From assembly GCF_002104995.1 (NCBI RefSeq), contig NW_024468256.1:268001-332000 (forward strand): DNA of 64,000 nucleotides, given 5' to 3'. This document shows positions 43,317 through 53,507 of the stretch, piece after piece (positions within the stretch are counted from its first letter, which is position 1; each line of letters begins with the position of its first letter). The notes under the pieces are model-generated. The model was not told the origin of the DNA and did not search any database. It saw only the letters and a program-made list of their open reading frames with translations. A program made the position numbers and the translations under genes. This stretch comes from Linderina pennispora. Lineage: Eukaryota > Kickxellomycota > Kickxellomycetes > Kickxellales > Kickxellaceae.

Positions 43317-46300
43317 ATGCTTCACAATTACGAGAGCGCCGGGTCCTGGAGTGACCCAGCACAAAACGCAGATAGCAATGGCGCAGCAGCAGCAGCAACC
43401 GCAGGCGGTGTGCTTGCCCAGGGCACGATGCTCCAAGTTGGGCAGCAGTCGTGCGCGGTAAAGCAGTTCCTCTCTGAAGGTACAGTACCAGACAGCCCAG
43501 AGATCGGCAGTGCACAATCACAGCTTCCTTTGCGAAGGGAGCATTCAAACACCCAGGCCCGAGTTGCGAACCCTTGCTCATGCTCACCACCATTGCATAT
43601 TTTCACAACTGCGTTACCTAGGTGGCCATGCCAACGTATACCTGGTAACAATGATCAGCACGGGGACGACAAAGGTCCTCAAGCACATAAAGTTTGCGCA
43701 CGACGAGCCCGAGCACAGACAGCGCGTCGAGAAGGAGATTCAGCTCATGGTAAGGACAGACGAATGCGCCGAAAGAAGCGCGACAAAGAGCAGGTTGTGA
43801 TTTGCAGTGGGCGAAAACGGAAATAGAAAAACTCTGTTGGCCATCACCAACCAAAACAACATTCTCTGCAGGCTGTAATTTATTGGGCTGTTTCCAAAAT
43901 AACGCGAAAACAATACAGCAGCACATCCTACGGTCCGCAGTGCCGGGGGAGGAGGCCGAGAAAGCACCCATTGCTAACAGACACTGTTGTTTGTAGCGTC
44001 AACTCTCGGGACACGCAAACATTGTAGCGCTCGATGACGCGGAGATTGGCGACGGGCAGGCGCTCCTGCTGATGGAGCCAGTGCCACGGTGATATTCTTG
44101 GGCTGATAAACAACCACCTGCCGCGGCACTTGGACGAAAAGACAATTCTGCACATATTTGGCGACGCGTGCAAGGCCGTCGCGCACATGCACTACCAGCG
44201 GCCACCCTGTGCTGCACCGCGATTTGAAAGTGGAGAATATCTTGGTTGGCGACAGCGACTACAAGCTGTGCGACTTTGGATCGGCCACAGACCAGCTGGT
44301 GCAACCCGACAGACGTGTGGCGCGTGACCAGGTCGTGGCGCTGGAAGAAGAAATCCAGCGGTACACAACGCTAGAATACCGCGCGCCCGAGATGATCGAC
44401 CTGTATTTGCAGCGCGGCATCACTGAAAAGGCAGACATCTGGGCACTGGGCGTGCTTCTGTATAAGCTGTGCTACTACTGCACACCGTTTGACAATGCAT
44501 CGCCTCTGGCCATCCTGAATGCCGAGTACTCGATCCCAGAACGGCCATCGTACTCGAAGCAGCTGAAGCACATTTTCCAGATCACCATGCGGGAGGAGCC
44601 GCGCGAGCGCTGCACAATCTACACGCTGTGTGCATATGTATGCGGACTGCGCGGCGAGCAGTGTATGCTTGAAGACATCTATGCTAGCCCTCCATCGTCG
44701 CCGGCTGGAACGCCTATGATGCACAGCATATCGAATAAGCAGCTCAAGGTCGGGGACTCCCGGCGCAGCATCAGCCAAAGCGGTATGCGGCGAAGCAGAC
44801 GCCAGCTGCGGACGACTTTTGCAGACCAGAACGCGATTACCGAGCTGGACTCGGATGCAATTGTGCCGATGCGCCGTGGGCGGCCGACAAAGAAGCCCGA
44901 TGCGACAGGAGCTGCCGTATCGGCGCTACCGAGTGCCAAATCAACTGCATTCGATGCGGCAACGCCACCCCCAAAGCCGGCACGCCTCTACAGTGCAAGC
45001 AAGGTTGGCTTCAAGTCAAAGATGGACTATGTTTCACCGTACCCGTCCCACATGTCGATGAGCCAGCCGACAACGCCGGTAAACCACCAGGAGACCACCA
45101 GCGGCCTGGGCATCTACAGCAAGACGGAGCGCGCATCAGGGCCGGGTAAGGAAAGCAGGGACACGTTGCCGGTTAGTGCACACACAACATTGGACGGCCT
45201 GGAGAGCCTGTCGATGGACTTTGTCGAGGGCGCTGTGTTTGGGTCGACGCGGCGGACATCAATGGTGCGGCGCAAGCCCAGCCAGCGCACCAGCGTCGCC
45301 TCCAGCCCGGCATCGGCCTTCAGCGATGTGGCCACACCCATGCCAGCCGACAATGTGCGTGGGACGCCGCATGCAGAAGCTGTGGCGCAGTCAGGGCAGC
45401 CACCGATTCTGCCAAATTTTGTTCACCAGCCCTTACCTCCTCCGCCGCAGTCCGCTGGCAGCGGGCTGGCCGCAAACAATCTCCAAGCCCATGGCGCTCA
45501 GACCGTGCAGCTGGCGTCGCCTCCCGTTTCAAGAAAATCGCTGGGTGCTCCGGACGACGCCATAGCGTCGCCATTGTCCATGGACACACTGTTGCGACAA
45601 GGGCAGCAGCAGCTGCAGACAATGCCGAGTGACGCGCAGTTTGGCGTGTCACCCAGCAACAACCTTGACGATGCATTCGACACTTCACACAATGGGTGGG
45701 ATGTGCGGCAGAGCATCGGTGCGCAAAGCAACAATTCGCTTCGGCTATCGACCATTCTAGAAGCATACCAGGACATGGACCTGGGCGAGAGCGACATGAA
45801 CAAGTCGGCTGTGCCACAGCCGAAGGCCCGTGTAAAGTCCATCTACGACATGACATGGGACAAGCTGGAGGGCGACAGCAACCGCTACAGCACATTGTTC
45901 GACGACCAGCTGTTCAATGCCAAGGCGCAGTATGCAAAGCAGCGCACATCGGTTTATCCAGAACCCTGAAAACTACTACAAGTCGACGAAGCCCTCGGAG
46001 GAGGCGCAGAACAGCTGGAAGTCGATGCCAGCCAGTACCCTCGACGATATGCTGAGTCGTATGGAGGAGTACAACAAGCAGCTCACACCAACCACACCGG
46101 CGGCTAAATCAGACCTGTGGGCAACCCAGCCGCCCACCCAGCCGCCCACCCAGCCACCTCCAGCACTCGCTGCGGTGCCCGAGGAGGCGGATGTGCTGCC
46201 TGTTGACACCGGCCAGCTCGATATTGACGAGCTGGTGCGCCGGGCAGGCGACCGCAACCGCAAGAAACTTGTAGCCCAAAACAACCGCCGGTCGATGTAC

Positions 46301-47457
46301 ATTTCGAACAACGCCGCATTGGCTGCAACGGCTGAGCTCCTGCCCGAGGACGTCGACGACGGGATGCGGGTTCTGTCAGACAATGAAATGGAGGATCTGC
46401 TGCAAAAGATGGACATGTACAACCGCGAGCTGCTGAACGAGCAGGAAAAGTGGCAGGCACCGAGCGAGGCTGGCATGGACGGAAAGGTTGATTTGACCAA
46501 GATCGACCAGGTGCTGGAGATGACCAACGACCGCCTGCTGCGGGAGGAGCAGCAGAACGCGATTCGCCAGAGCGAGCCCCAGGCTGCCAAGCCCAAAGCC
46601 AGCGGGCTGTTCGACAAGGTCAAGTCGGTCGCCATGGCCAAGTTTGCAAAGCCGGCTGTCAGCCCCGTGCTGTCAGCGGCTGCTGCTGAGCATGGCTCAA
46701 CGCCGGTTGGCCATACCCCTGCGTCCGGCTGATTCACTGCCGGCTGCTGATCCTGTCGCTGCATCCGAGCTGCCTGCGGTTGCGGCCGCGCCACTGAAGC
46801 CTCCACGCACTTTTGCCCACACGACTGCTACCACGCCACCAGCCGAATCTGCTGCTGCTGTTGTTGCTGATGAGCCAAGCGTGCTAGAGGGAGAGGCTGG
46901 AGGCGGTGTCTGCACCCAAGGCTGAAGCAGAACCCGAAGTGCTCAAGGCTTGAAGCAGTACCCGAAGCGCCCAAGATCCAAGCAACTCCTGAAGTCCCCA
47001 AGGCTGAGGCAACCCCTGAAGTCCCCAAGGCTGAGGCAACGCTCGTGGCCAAGGAAGAACCAAAGGTTGAGCCAAAGGCTTGAGCCAAAGTCAGTGCTGG
47101 CACCCAAGTCGATGTCTACCAGCAGCCCCAGATCGACCGCCTCTACACCCAACCTGTCGTCCGCGGCCAGCTCCGGACACTCCAGCCCGAAGCCTCCCGC
47201 TAGAAAAGACAGAGTCTGCGGCAGCTGATCCGCTAGCTGAGGTGCGCGCACGGCTGAAGAAAAAGAAAAGCACACCTGTTTTGAATACGTCAGACCCGCC
47301 AGGCAGCCCCAAGAGCCCACTGGGCACATCGCTGGTGCTAAAGAACCGGGCAGCATTCCTGAACAAGCCGCCTGGGTCGCCGCTAGCAGGCAAGCCTGCA
47401 GCAGGCCGGCCAGCCAAGTCGGTCAAGAACCTTGTCTCGTTCTTTGAGACATCGTAA
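43317..47457 (+). CDS. NAK/Ark-family serine/threonine kinase (AAK1/Prk1-like), frameshifted
   Basis: Exons 43317-43479, 43622-43749 and 43997 onward join in frame through introns of 142 and 247 bp. Kinase motifs are CAVKQFLSEGGHANVYLV, EKEIQLMRQLSGHANIVAL, HRDLKVENILVGDS, KLCDFGSAT and TLEYRAPEMIDLY. The last is typical of the Ark/Prk/AAK1 group that phosphorylates endocytic adaptors and actin-patch proteins. A long disordered tail follows, with Pro/Ser motifs, a QPPT repeat near 46130-46157 and a basic C-terminus (RARLKKKKSTP, KSVKNLVSFFETS). One-base excesses near 44080 and 44208 interrupt the kinase core, and several more affect the tail (around 45970 and 46730-47230). The end is placed at 47457. 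Kinase identity is secure; the tail is approximate. Confidence 0.88.
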
Positions 47458-47756
47458 TGATATTGTTGGTCTAAGCTCAGTGAATAAAAGCTCAGACAAG
47501 GTGATATGCCGCACATGCTGACCAAAGGCGAGCTTACCAAACTGCGGCTAAAATAGGCTCGGCATGAGCGACACAGCAAAGTAACGTGGAGGCTTCCGTC
47601 GGACTGGCCAGCCAGACAGCGGGGGTGAGGCTATAAAACCTCCAAGCGGCACCCAGCCTGCCCTGGTACGACCTGGACCACCAAGCTCACATCTTTCTTG
47701 TCACTCACCATTCAGCCCATTTCTTCAAGACCAACTGTGACTACGACAACTCGAAA
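47458..47756. promoter_or_regulatory. Promoter region of the gag-like gene
   Basis: A 299-bp spacer that carries the kinase 3' flank and a well-formed TATA element for the following gene. Confidence 0.5.
47631..47638 (+). promoter_or_regulatory. TATA box of the gag-like gene
   Basis: CTATAAAA lies 126 bp upstream of the ATG at 47757, in GC-rich surroundings. The same CTATAAAAC string occurs upstream of two secreted-protein genes at the right end of the window. Confidence 0.6.
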
Positions 47757-48419
47757 ATGAAATATCCACGCGATATTCTGAACTTTTTTAGGCTAGCACC
47801 GGCATTCTCTGGCAAACTCGACGGCATGTCATCCGAGAGCTGGCTCGGTATTATGCCCGCCTACGTACATGATTTTCTTGAAGGCTACCCTGACTACATC
47901 ATCGTCCAGTGCCTGCAGCGCAAGCTTTCTGGGGTTGCCTATGAGACCGTCGGCAGGCGCCGTTACGCAACACCAGCACAGCTGCTGGAGGACCTGGCCA
48001 GATGGTTCCCGCAGGAGATATACAGAAAGGAGGCACAGAACCAGATTGATGCTGGCCTGAGACTGGCTAATGGCCGTGTGTATCAGGTCAGAGTTGCTGC
48101 ACTTTCTGTGTTCGACAGGGCTGGTAGGAATGATGGGAATGCGGTGGAGATTTGTCGCCAGATCAGCCAGGAGTACCCAAAGATCTGGGAGAAACTAGAG
48201 GTTGATCCAGATATGGTTACGGCCGGTCGGTTCGAGCAGATGTTGGTTCGTTTCGACAGCCAGGTCCAGGAAAGCGCGATGCATTTAAGTGGCTCGCCAT
48301 TTGGCCACAAGGTGTATGATAGTGACCATGGGACGGAGCCTACTCAGGAGAATGGCTGTGGCCATGGTCGCGGTCGTGGTCGTGGACGCAGTCGTGGTGG
48401 TAAGGGTAATCGCCTCTAG
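47757..48419 (+). CDS. Solitary retrotransposon gag-like (capsid-domain) protein
   Basis: This is an intact frame of 220 residues. The helical core (PAFSGKLDGMSSESWLGIMP, DYIIVQCLQRKLSGVAYETV, LLEDLARWFPQEIYRKEAQN) follows the pattern of Ty3/Gypsy-type gag capsid domains. The C-terminus is Arg/Gly-rich (GRGRGRGRSRGG) in place of a zinc knuckle. I see no protease, reverse transcriptase, integrase or flanking long terminal repeats. It has its own TATA box, which suggests a stranded or domesticated gag gene. After the TAG stop the same frame stays open for 34 more codons, still Arg/Asp-rich. Whether it is a host gene or a recent fragment cannot be told from one copy. Confidence 0.65.
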   Translation: MKYPRDILNFFRLAPAFSGKLDGMSSESWLGIMPAYVHDFLEGYPDYIIVQCLQRKLSGVAYETVGRRRYATPAQLLEDLARWFPQEIYRKEAQNQIDAGLRLANGRVYQVRVAALSVFDRAGRNDGNAVEICRQISQEYPKIWEKLEVDPDMVTAGRFEQMLVRFDSQVQESAMHLSGSPFGHKVYDSDHGTEPTQENGCGHGRGRGRGRSRGGKGNRL

Positions 48420-48767
48420 TTTCGTAACGGTAGCGGGCGCAGAAACGATGATTTTGACAATCGCTGCGACTATGTAATGACCAGCCCTCAGGACAGGCAG
48501 GCTGAGATGGAGGTTGCTGAGTAGCGCCCTTTATTCACTTCGCTTTCCAAATTATCAATAAATTCATCTGGCTCGAGCCCAGCCAGACCGGTGCACCACC
48601 ACGCGTCGTGGCGCAAAAAGCTCTGATTTGGCTGTTTCTCCCGGTGCTGCCAAAGCGTAAACAAAGCTCTCGGCATTGCTTTTCTTTTCCTGAATTGGCT
48701 CGAATTTTCAGCGCACCAGACTTATTTGCATTAGACACAAAGAGACAATAGCTGAAAACGCAGCAAC
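48420..48767. other. Spacer with in-frame gag extension
   Basis: The first 105 bp continue the gag reading frame past the TAG to a second TAG at 48522-48524. The rest is the promoter of the next gene. No other feature is seen. Confidence 0.4.
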
Positions 48768-50912
48768 ATGTCGCTGAAGCCGTTCAGAATACCAGAGACG
48801 CGTCTGATAGTGGCCAGCGATCTCGTGGTACAGGTGACGTTGACGTTCCGGACAGACGACGACGAGGAGCTGAGCTACCGGTACGCGCACGACATGGAGC
48901 TGCAGTCTCTGGTGCAGACATCAGTAGTATCACTAGTGAACTGCGGATACACCAACGGGGTGGCTCGGGGACCCGGGTTCGTGCTGCACCAAATGCGCAA
49001 AAAGTGGCCGATAGGTAAGCGGTACATATTCACGCGCGACGGCGAGCCACTGCATTCGAGTCAGCACAAGTACTTCTTCCAGCTGGAGTTCGTGGACGAC
49101 CAGCAGACAAGTGACCAGGTACCAGCTCTAGAGGTTGTGGAGCTGCGCGGAGCCCCGGTGTCGCCGAGCGCATCGTCGATTGCGGGATCGGTGATTGAGG
49201 GGCTGGACGCGCTGCCGCTGCCACCAGTGGCGCCTCTTGGATATGGAGAGCAGCTGGACGAGACTGCATATAATGGACTGCAGGCTCCTGTTGTTGAAAG
49301 AAGACGCGGGTCGGATGTGTCTATGCGCGGGGCAGCGTCTCCGGGAATCAGAAATCAGCTCATGGCGCGGGACGGCGAGGCAATGGATGTATCGCCACGT
49401 AGTGCTGGTAGGGTGCGCCGGCTTGTGCAGCATTCGATACAACAGCCAGCGCATTTCTCACCACGGCAGCCGCAGCAGCCAGCGCATTTCTCACCTCGGC
49501 GGTACCAACCGCAGTCGCCGCCAACGAGCCCCCGGCTTCGGCGTCCGACCTCCCGAAGCAGCACAGTGTCTATGAGCGAGCCCCGAAGCGGTCGGCCGCC
49601 GGTTCCTCCTGATGGAGCAGCCCAGAGAACGCCCGGCAGCGCACACCAGAGACAGCGCCCGGCCCATTCGAGCTGGTACCGGCCATTGCATGGGGTTTCG
49701 CCATTGTCCCGGCAGCCCAAATCGCTGAGCAGTGAAGTTGAGTTTCTGTCGGCGCGGGAAGAAAGCTTCCAGGAGAGCAGCCATGAGATTCTGCGCGACC
49801 CACATGCCATAGGCGACGCTCAGCCGCGGGAGGCCGTGACTAGCAAGTTCAAGCGCAAGATGCTTCATCCGGTTGACCTGCGCAGATCCAGTCGTCGCCG
49901 CAGCAGCCTGTCGCGCGAAATACCCGTGCTGGAGTCCGATACGGATGTCAATACCAGCGATTTCACGAACATCGATACGCCAGCAGCCCCAACGCCCGAC
50001 AGAGGCAGCAGCCTGAAGGTTAGAATGCTGGCTGCTCCGCAGTCGCGGATCTCCAGGGGGTCTTTGCGCAGTCGCGGGCTAAGCGGCGCCAGCCAGCAGA
50101 GCAGAGCATCGACCAACTCGCACCACCGGCAGACCGAAGATGAGGAGGACGGGCAAGCGAGCACTGTGGCGCTGACAGGGACGGGCTCAACGTCGTCTGT
50201 GGGGTCGGTAGCAGCAAGCCCTCATTGTCAGGCAGAGCTGCCGCACTCGCCCCCAGTGTCTAAACCGCCGCGCGCTGCCCCGACAAGGGCCATGACGGCG
50301 TCTGATATCCAGCCGACCAAGAGCTCGTTGTGGAGCCGGCTGCGAGCGCCGTTTGGCGGACGGGTAGACAAATCGCCAATCAGGCCCAGTGTACGCGAGC
50401 GCATTGCTGCGTTCAACTCGATGGACCAGCTGGGTACTGACAATAGCCACACATTCGCTGCCAGACCGCAAAGCACAGAAAGCACATATGCGTTTATCGG
50501 CTCCAATTCTCGCAGGTCGTCGCTGATATCACCGGTGGGCGTGCGGGCGGAGAGCCGTACCGGCGGCTCGACCCGCACAGCCTCGCCAGCGCAGTCCAAT
50601 ACCAGCATGGTGTCGGCGCGTGTGCAGGAGGCTATCAATCTGTTCACAGGTACCACTCCCGACAAGGACACTGGTGCGCTGGTTGGTGGCAGAAGATCGG
50701 CTACTAGTGGAGTCAAGCATGCAAAGCCCGTCGATTATGATGATGATTTCATCTCACCGACCAAGCGTCAGCGAGCACATACGCAGGACGAGTATCGCAT
50801 GGCGTATGCTAGCAATAAGCCAGACCGATCCATGGGCGCATCGTCGGGAGTCGGTGGACTGAACCCCGTCACGCTGGTCCAGCGCATGGCCCAGCGCTAC
50901 CCACGCCCGTAG
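48768..50912 (+). CDS. Uncharacterised large, mostly disordered protein
   Basis: A single intact frame of 714 residues. About 130 N-terminal residues look folded (RLIVASDLVVQVTLTFRTDD, SLVQTSVVSLVNCGYTNGVA, RYIFTRDGEPLHSSQHKYFF). I do not recognise the family. The remainder is Ser/Pro/Arg-rich, with a small tandem repeat (QQPAHFSPR twice), many SP and RRSS sites and a bipartite basic stretch (VDLRRSSRRRSSLS). The C-terminal part has SPTKRQRAH, a plausible nuclear localisation signal. Composition suggests a phospho-regulated nuclear or cytoskeletal scaffold, but that is a guess. It is tail-to-tail with the next gene, 64 bp apart. Confidence 0.75.
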   Translation: MSLKPFRIPETRLIVASDLVVQVTLTFRTDDDEELSYRYAHDMELQSLVQTSVVSLVNCGYTNGVARGPGFVLHQMRKKWPIGKRYIFTRDGEPLHSSQHKYFFQLEFVDDQQTSDQVPALEVVELRGAPVSPSASSIAGSVIEGLDALPLPPVAPLGYGEQLDETAYNGLQAPVVERRRGSDVSMRGAASPGIRNQLMARDGEAMDVSPRSAGRVRRLVQHSIQQPAHFSPRQPQQPAHFSPRRYQPQSPPTSPRLRRPTSRSSTVSMSEPRSGRPPVPPDGAAQRTPGSAHQRQRPAHSSWYRPLHGVSPLSRQPKSLSSEVEFLSAREESFQESSHEILRDPHAIGDAQPREAVTSKFKRKMLHPVDLRRSSRRRSSLSREIPVLESDTDVNTSDFTNIDTPAAPTPDRGSSLKVRMLAAPQSRISRGSLRSRGLSGASQQSRASTNSHHRQTEDEEDGQASTVALTGTGSTSSVGSVAASPHCQAELPHSPPVSKPPRAAPTRAMTASDIQPTKSSLWSRLRAPFGGRVDKSPIRPSVRERIAAFNSMDQLGTDNSHTFAARPQSTESTYAFIGSNSRRSSLISPVGVRAESRTGGSTRTASPAQSNTSMVSARVQEAINLFTGTTPDKDTGALVGGRRSATSGVKHAKPVDYDDDFISPTKRQRAHTQDEYRMAYASNKPDRSMGASSGVGGLNPVTLVQRMAQRYPRP

Positions 50913-50976
50913 CATGCTGTGTCTGGTTTTAGTAATGTCTGGTGAATATAGCTATTTTGCGGAACCCTGCTTCCTA

Positions 50977-53271
50977 CTACGTTGCATCCGAATGCGGTTT
51001 GACGACGCGAGTCTGCTGCTCAATCATGCGCTCAGTCGAGTATCTCTCGGTGCCCAGACGGTCGGGCGGTACTGCATTCATGAATATGTTGATAGCTGTC
51101 GCGACATCGTGCTCGTTTACCTCGGCCATCTGTCGACTAATGCCCTGTGTCTTCATCTTGCTTGCGCAGGGAATCGACGTGGCTTGCATGACAAACAGCC
51201 TGTACTTGTGGACGCGGAACATCCGGTCGTGCAGCACGAGCCTGGCCACGTAGTTGCGCCTCCTCAAGAACATGTGCATGGCCCAGAACCGTGGCCGCAC
51301 GGTATTCAGGTATTCCGGCGTGAACCGTGGCTTGTCGACGAATCTTATAAATGCCTTTTCCAGCGCAAAGAACCCGAGGTCAATGAAATGACGGTGGTTC
51401 AGGAACTGGACTACCGTTTGGCTGACAATGCGTTGCTGGAACCCTGCCGAATCTACAGCTGTGTGGCCCAGGATGTGCTGGAACAGCCGAATGAGCCACC
51501 GCCGGCTTTGTGCTGCCTTGAGTAGCTGCTGCTCGTAGAATGCCTGCATCACCATGCTGCTTCTGCTGCATCTGGATGTCAGCGATGGCGGAATATCCCC
51601 GAATATGTTGGCTGCTAGCTTATTTGCGCCCTTATCGCCGGTGCCAGCCATGTGTAAGTAGAAGATTGTCAGGGCCTCTACAGGTGGCTCGATACCCCGG
51701 CTAAGGTATGTTGCAAGCAGTGCACGTCTGGTCAATCTGAACGCGTGTAGTGGATCGGTGTACCGAACTGGCCCATAGGAAGATGTACGCGATGCGAGTG
51801 GGGTTAACGTAATGTAATGATCCTTGTTTCTCGGGATACCATTTTTATCCGCGTAATGAACCATCGAGATGTTGCGAAGGATCATGGTAAGCTCATGGAG
51901 CAGTACCAGCACCCCCTGCGGGCCTAGCGTCGTCGACTTGCGTAGCAGGGTGTTCACCAACATCTCTACAGGCTCGGTCGATTGCACCCGGAACGCCCAG
52001 GCTCCAGCTTCAGAAACCAGTGCCTTTATGAGGTCAGCATCTAGCGAGTCGCTCAAGCCGAGAATCTCTCCAGCTCGCATATAGTAGCCGGCGAATAGCT
52101 CTCTAACTCCAGGTATGTCCATATTGTAACGCAGGTTTGGAATAAAGAACGCGGTCACCGGAAGCCTCTTCAGCTCTGAGCTAGGCGTATGTGTCTGCAG
52201 TCTGATCTCGAGCTCGTCTGCTAAAAGTGACACCATGACATTGGGCTGTCGAAACGCTAGCAGTTTGCCTGCCAGCGACACGTATTGCGCGTAGTTTCTC
52301 GTTGCGATTGACCGGACCAATTCCAGAGCATCAGAATCCCTGCCAGTCGCGAGTATTTCCGCGATAATGGCTGGAAGAGCAGTAAGTGGCCACTCTGCGC
52401 TGGTCGACATATGCGACGCGAGGCCAACCAAGTTGCGGGCTTTGGCATGCTGGCCCTGCGCAATTAGAAGGTGAGCCAGAGCAAGCAGTGTCTGCCACTG
52501 GCTAGCACCAGGCGCAGGTGATCCATTTGCCTGAGCAGTTGCGTCATGGGATCGCGCTAGCGATGCCCGGATGCCATACGGAATGACGGTCTCCTCTTCG
52601 CGCATCGCCGCAATGTAGAATGCAGTTGCAACCCGTGGGCTTGCTTGCACCACCTCTGCAGACCTTTTGTGCAAGTCAACAAGCATCTCCCGACCAATAG
52701 ACCTAGGTGACTGAACCACTTCAAGCAGTAGATCAACGTCAGCCTCCGCAAACCGAAGAGGCCGCAGTTCAGACGCATACTTATCAACGCTGGCCCCTGC
52801 TCTGTACGCCAGAAAGCGAAGCAAACTCCACAGCGTATTGTCTGTCGGGTGTCCGGTCCGCCACGCAATCTCTTCTATGATGCCTGCTGTATCGCCTATC
52901 TCCTTATGCCGCCCTTTTGCTCCTATGAACAGCCTGACCAGTCGATGTGCACATTTATCAAGCAGCTCAGCCGATACTCCGGTTGGCTTCATCTGCCGCA
53001 CGCTATCGTCAAGCATCCGCTTCAGCACCGTGTGCAGCCTACCAATCGAGCGTATGGCTAGTGCGTGCGTCAGAAACTGCGTGTATGTCAGATATACGGG
53101 CTGTGCATGGGCCCAAGCTACTTTCTGCTTGACGTGCAGCTTTGTCAGCCGCGTCTTCGCAGTCCCTCGCACGATGCTCTTTGCGAGCGGTGATCGGTTA
53201 GCGGCAGCTATGGATGCGATCCGCCCATGCACACTCGTTGCTGGTACCAGTGCCCGCGATAGCCGTTGCAT
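50977..53271 (-). CDS. Mitochondrial helical-repeat (PPR-like) protein
   Basis: A single intact frame of 764 residues. The N-terminus (MQRLSRALVPATSVHGRIAS, then NRSPLAKSIVRGTAKTRLTK) is Arg-rich and lacks acidic residues, as in mitochondrial presequences. The rest is made of amphipathic helical pairs, for example WQTLLALAHLLIAQGQHAKA and VREMFAGYY-like VRELFAGYYMRAGEIL. These resemble degenerate pentatricopeptide or TPR repeats, but I cannot place it in a named family. Similar fungal proteins act in mitochondrial RNA processing or translation, so such a role is inferred. It is read in the same direction as the reductase gene that precedes it on the map. Confidence 0.7.
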   Translation of the reverse strand: MQRLSRALVPATSVHGRIASIAAANRSPLAKSIVRGTAKTRLTKLHVKQKVAWAHAQPVYLTYTQFLTHALAIRSIGRLHTVLKRMLDDSVRQMKPTGVSAELLDKCAHRLVRLFIGAKGRHKEIGDTAGIIEEIAWRTGHPTDNTLWSLLRFLAYRAGASVDKYASELRPLRFAEADVDLLLEVVQSPRSIGREMLVDLHKRSAEVVQASPRVATAFYIAAMREEETVIPYGIRASLARSHDATAQANGSPAPGASQWQTLLALAHLLIAQGQHAKARNLVGLASHMSTSAEWPLTALPAIIAEILATGRDSDALELVRSIATRNYAQYVSLAGKLLAFRQPNVMVSLLADELEIRLQTHTPSSELKRLPVTAFFIPNLRYNMDIPGVRELFAGYYMRAGEILGLSDSLDADLIKALVSEAGAWAFRVQSTEPVEMLVNTLLRKSTTLGPQGVLVLLHELTMILRNISMVHYADKNGIPRNKDHYITLTPLASRTSSYGPVRYTDPLHAFRLTRRALLATYLSRGIEPPVEALTIFYLHMAGTGDKGANKLAANIFGDIPPSLTSRCSRSSMVMQAFYEQQLLKAAQSRRWLIRLFQHILGHTAVDSAGFQQRIVSQTVVQFLNHRHFIDLGFFALEKAFIRFVDKPRFTPEYLNTVRPRFWAMHMFLRRRNYVARLVLHDRMFRVHKYRLFVMQATSIPCASKMKTQGISRQMAEVNEHDVATAINIFMNAVPPDRLGTERYSTERMIEQQTRVVKPHSDAT

Positions 53272-53507
53272 TTACGTGAAATTGGCAGGCGTACTGAGGG
53301 AATTTGGAAAAAGGAATGTACGAGGAGAAGAGCAGGAAACAGACCGATTCATGATCTAGTTCTTTTGGCAGCCAATGTAAGCAGGCTCGGCTCAGTCCCC
53401 TTCGGCTCGGACATCTTCAGACACTACTACACGGCTGGTCATGTCGGGCATGATGTACATTTGCACACCTCTAGGGTGAATATCTGCTTGCAATATTGCT
53501 GTTGTAA

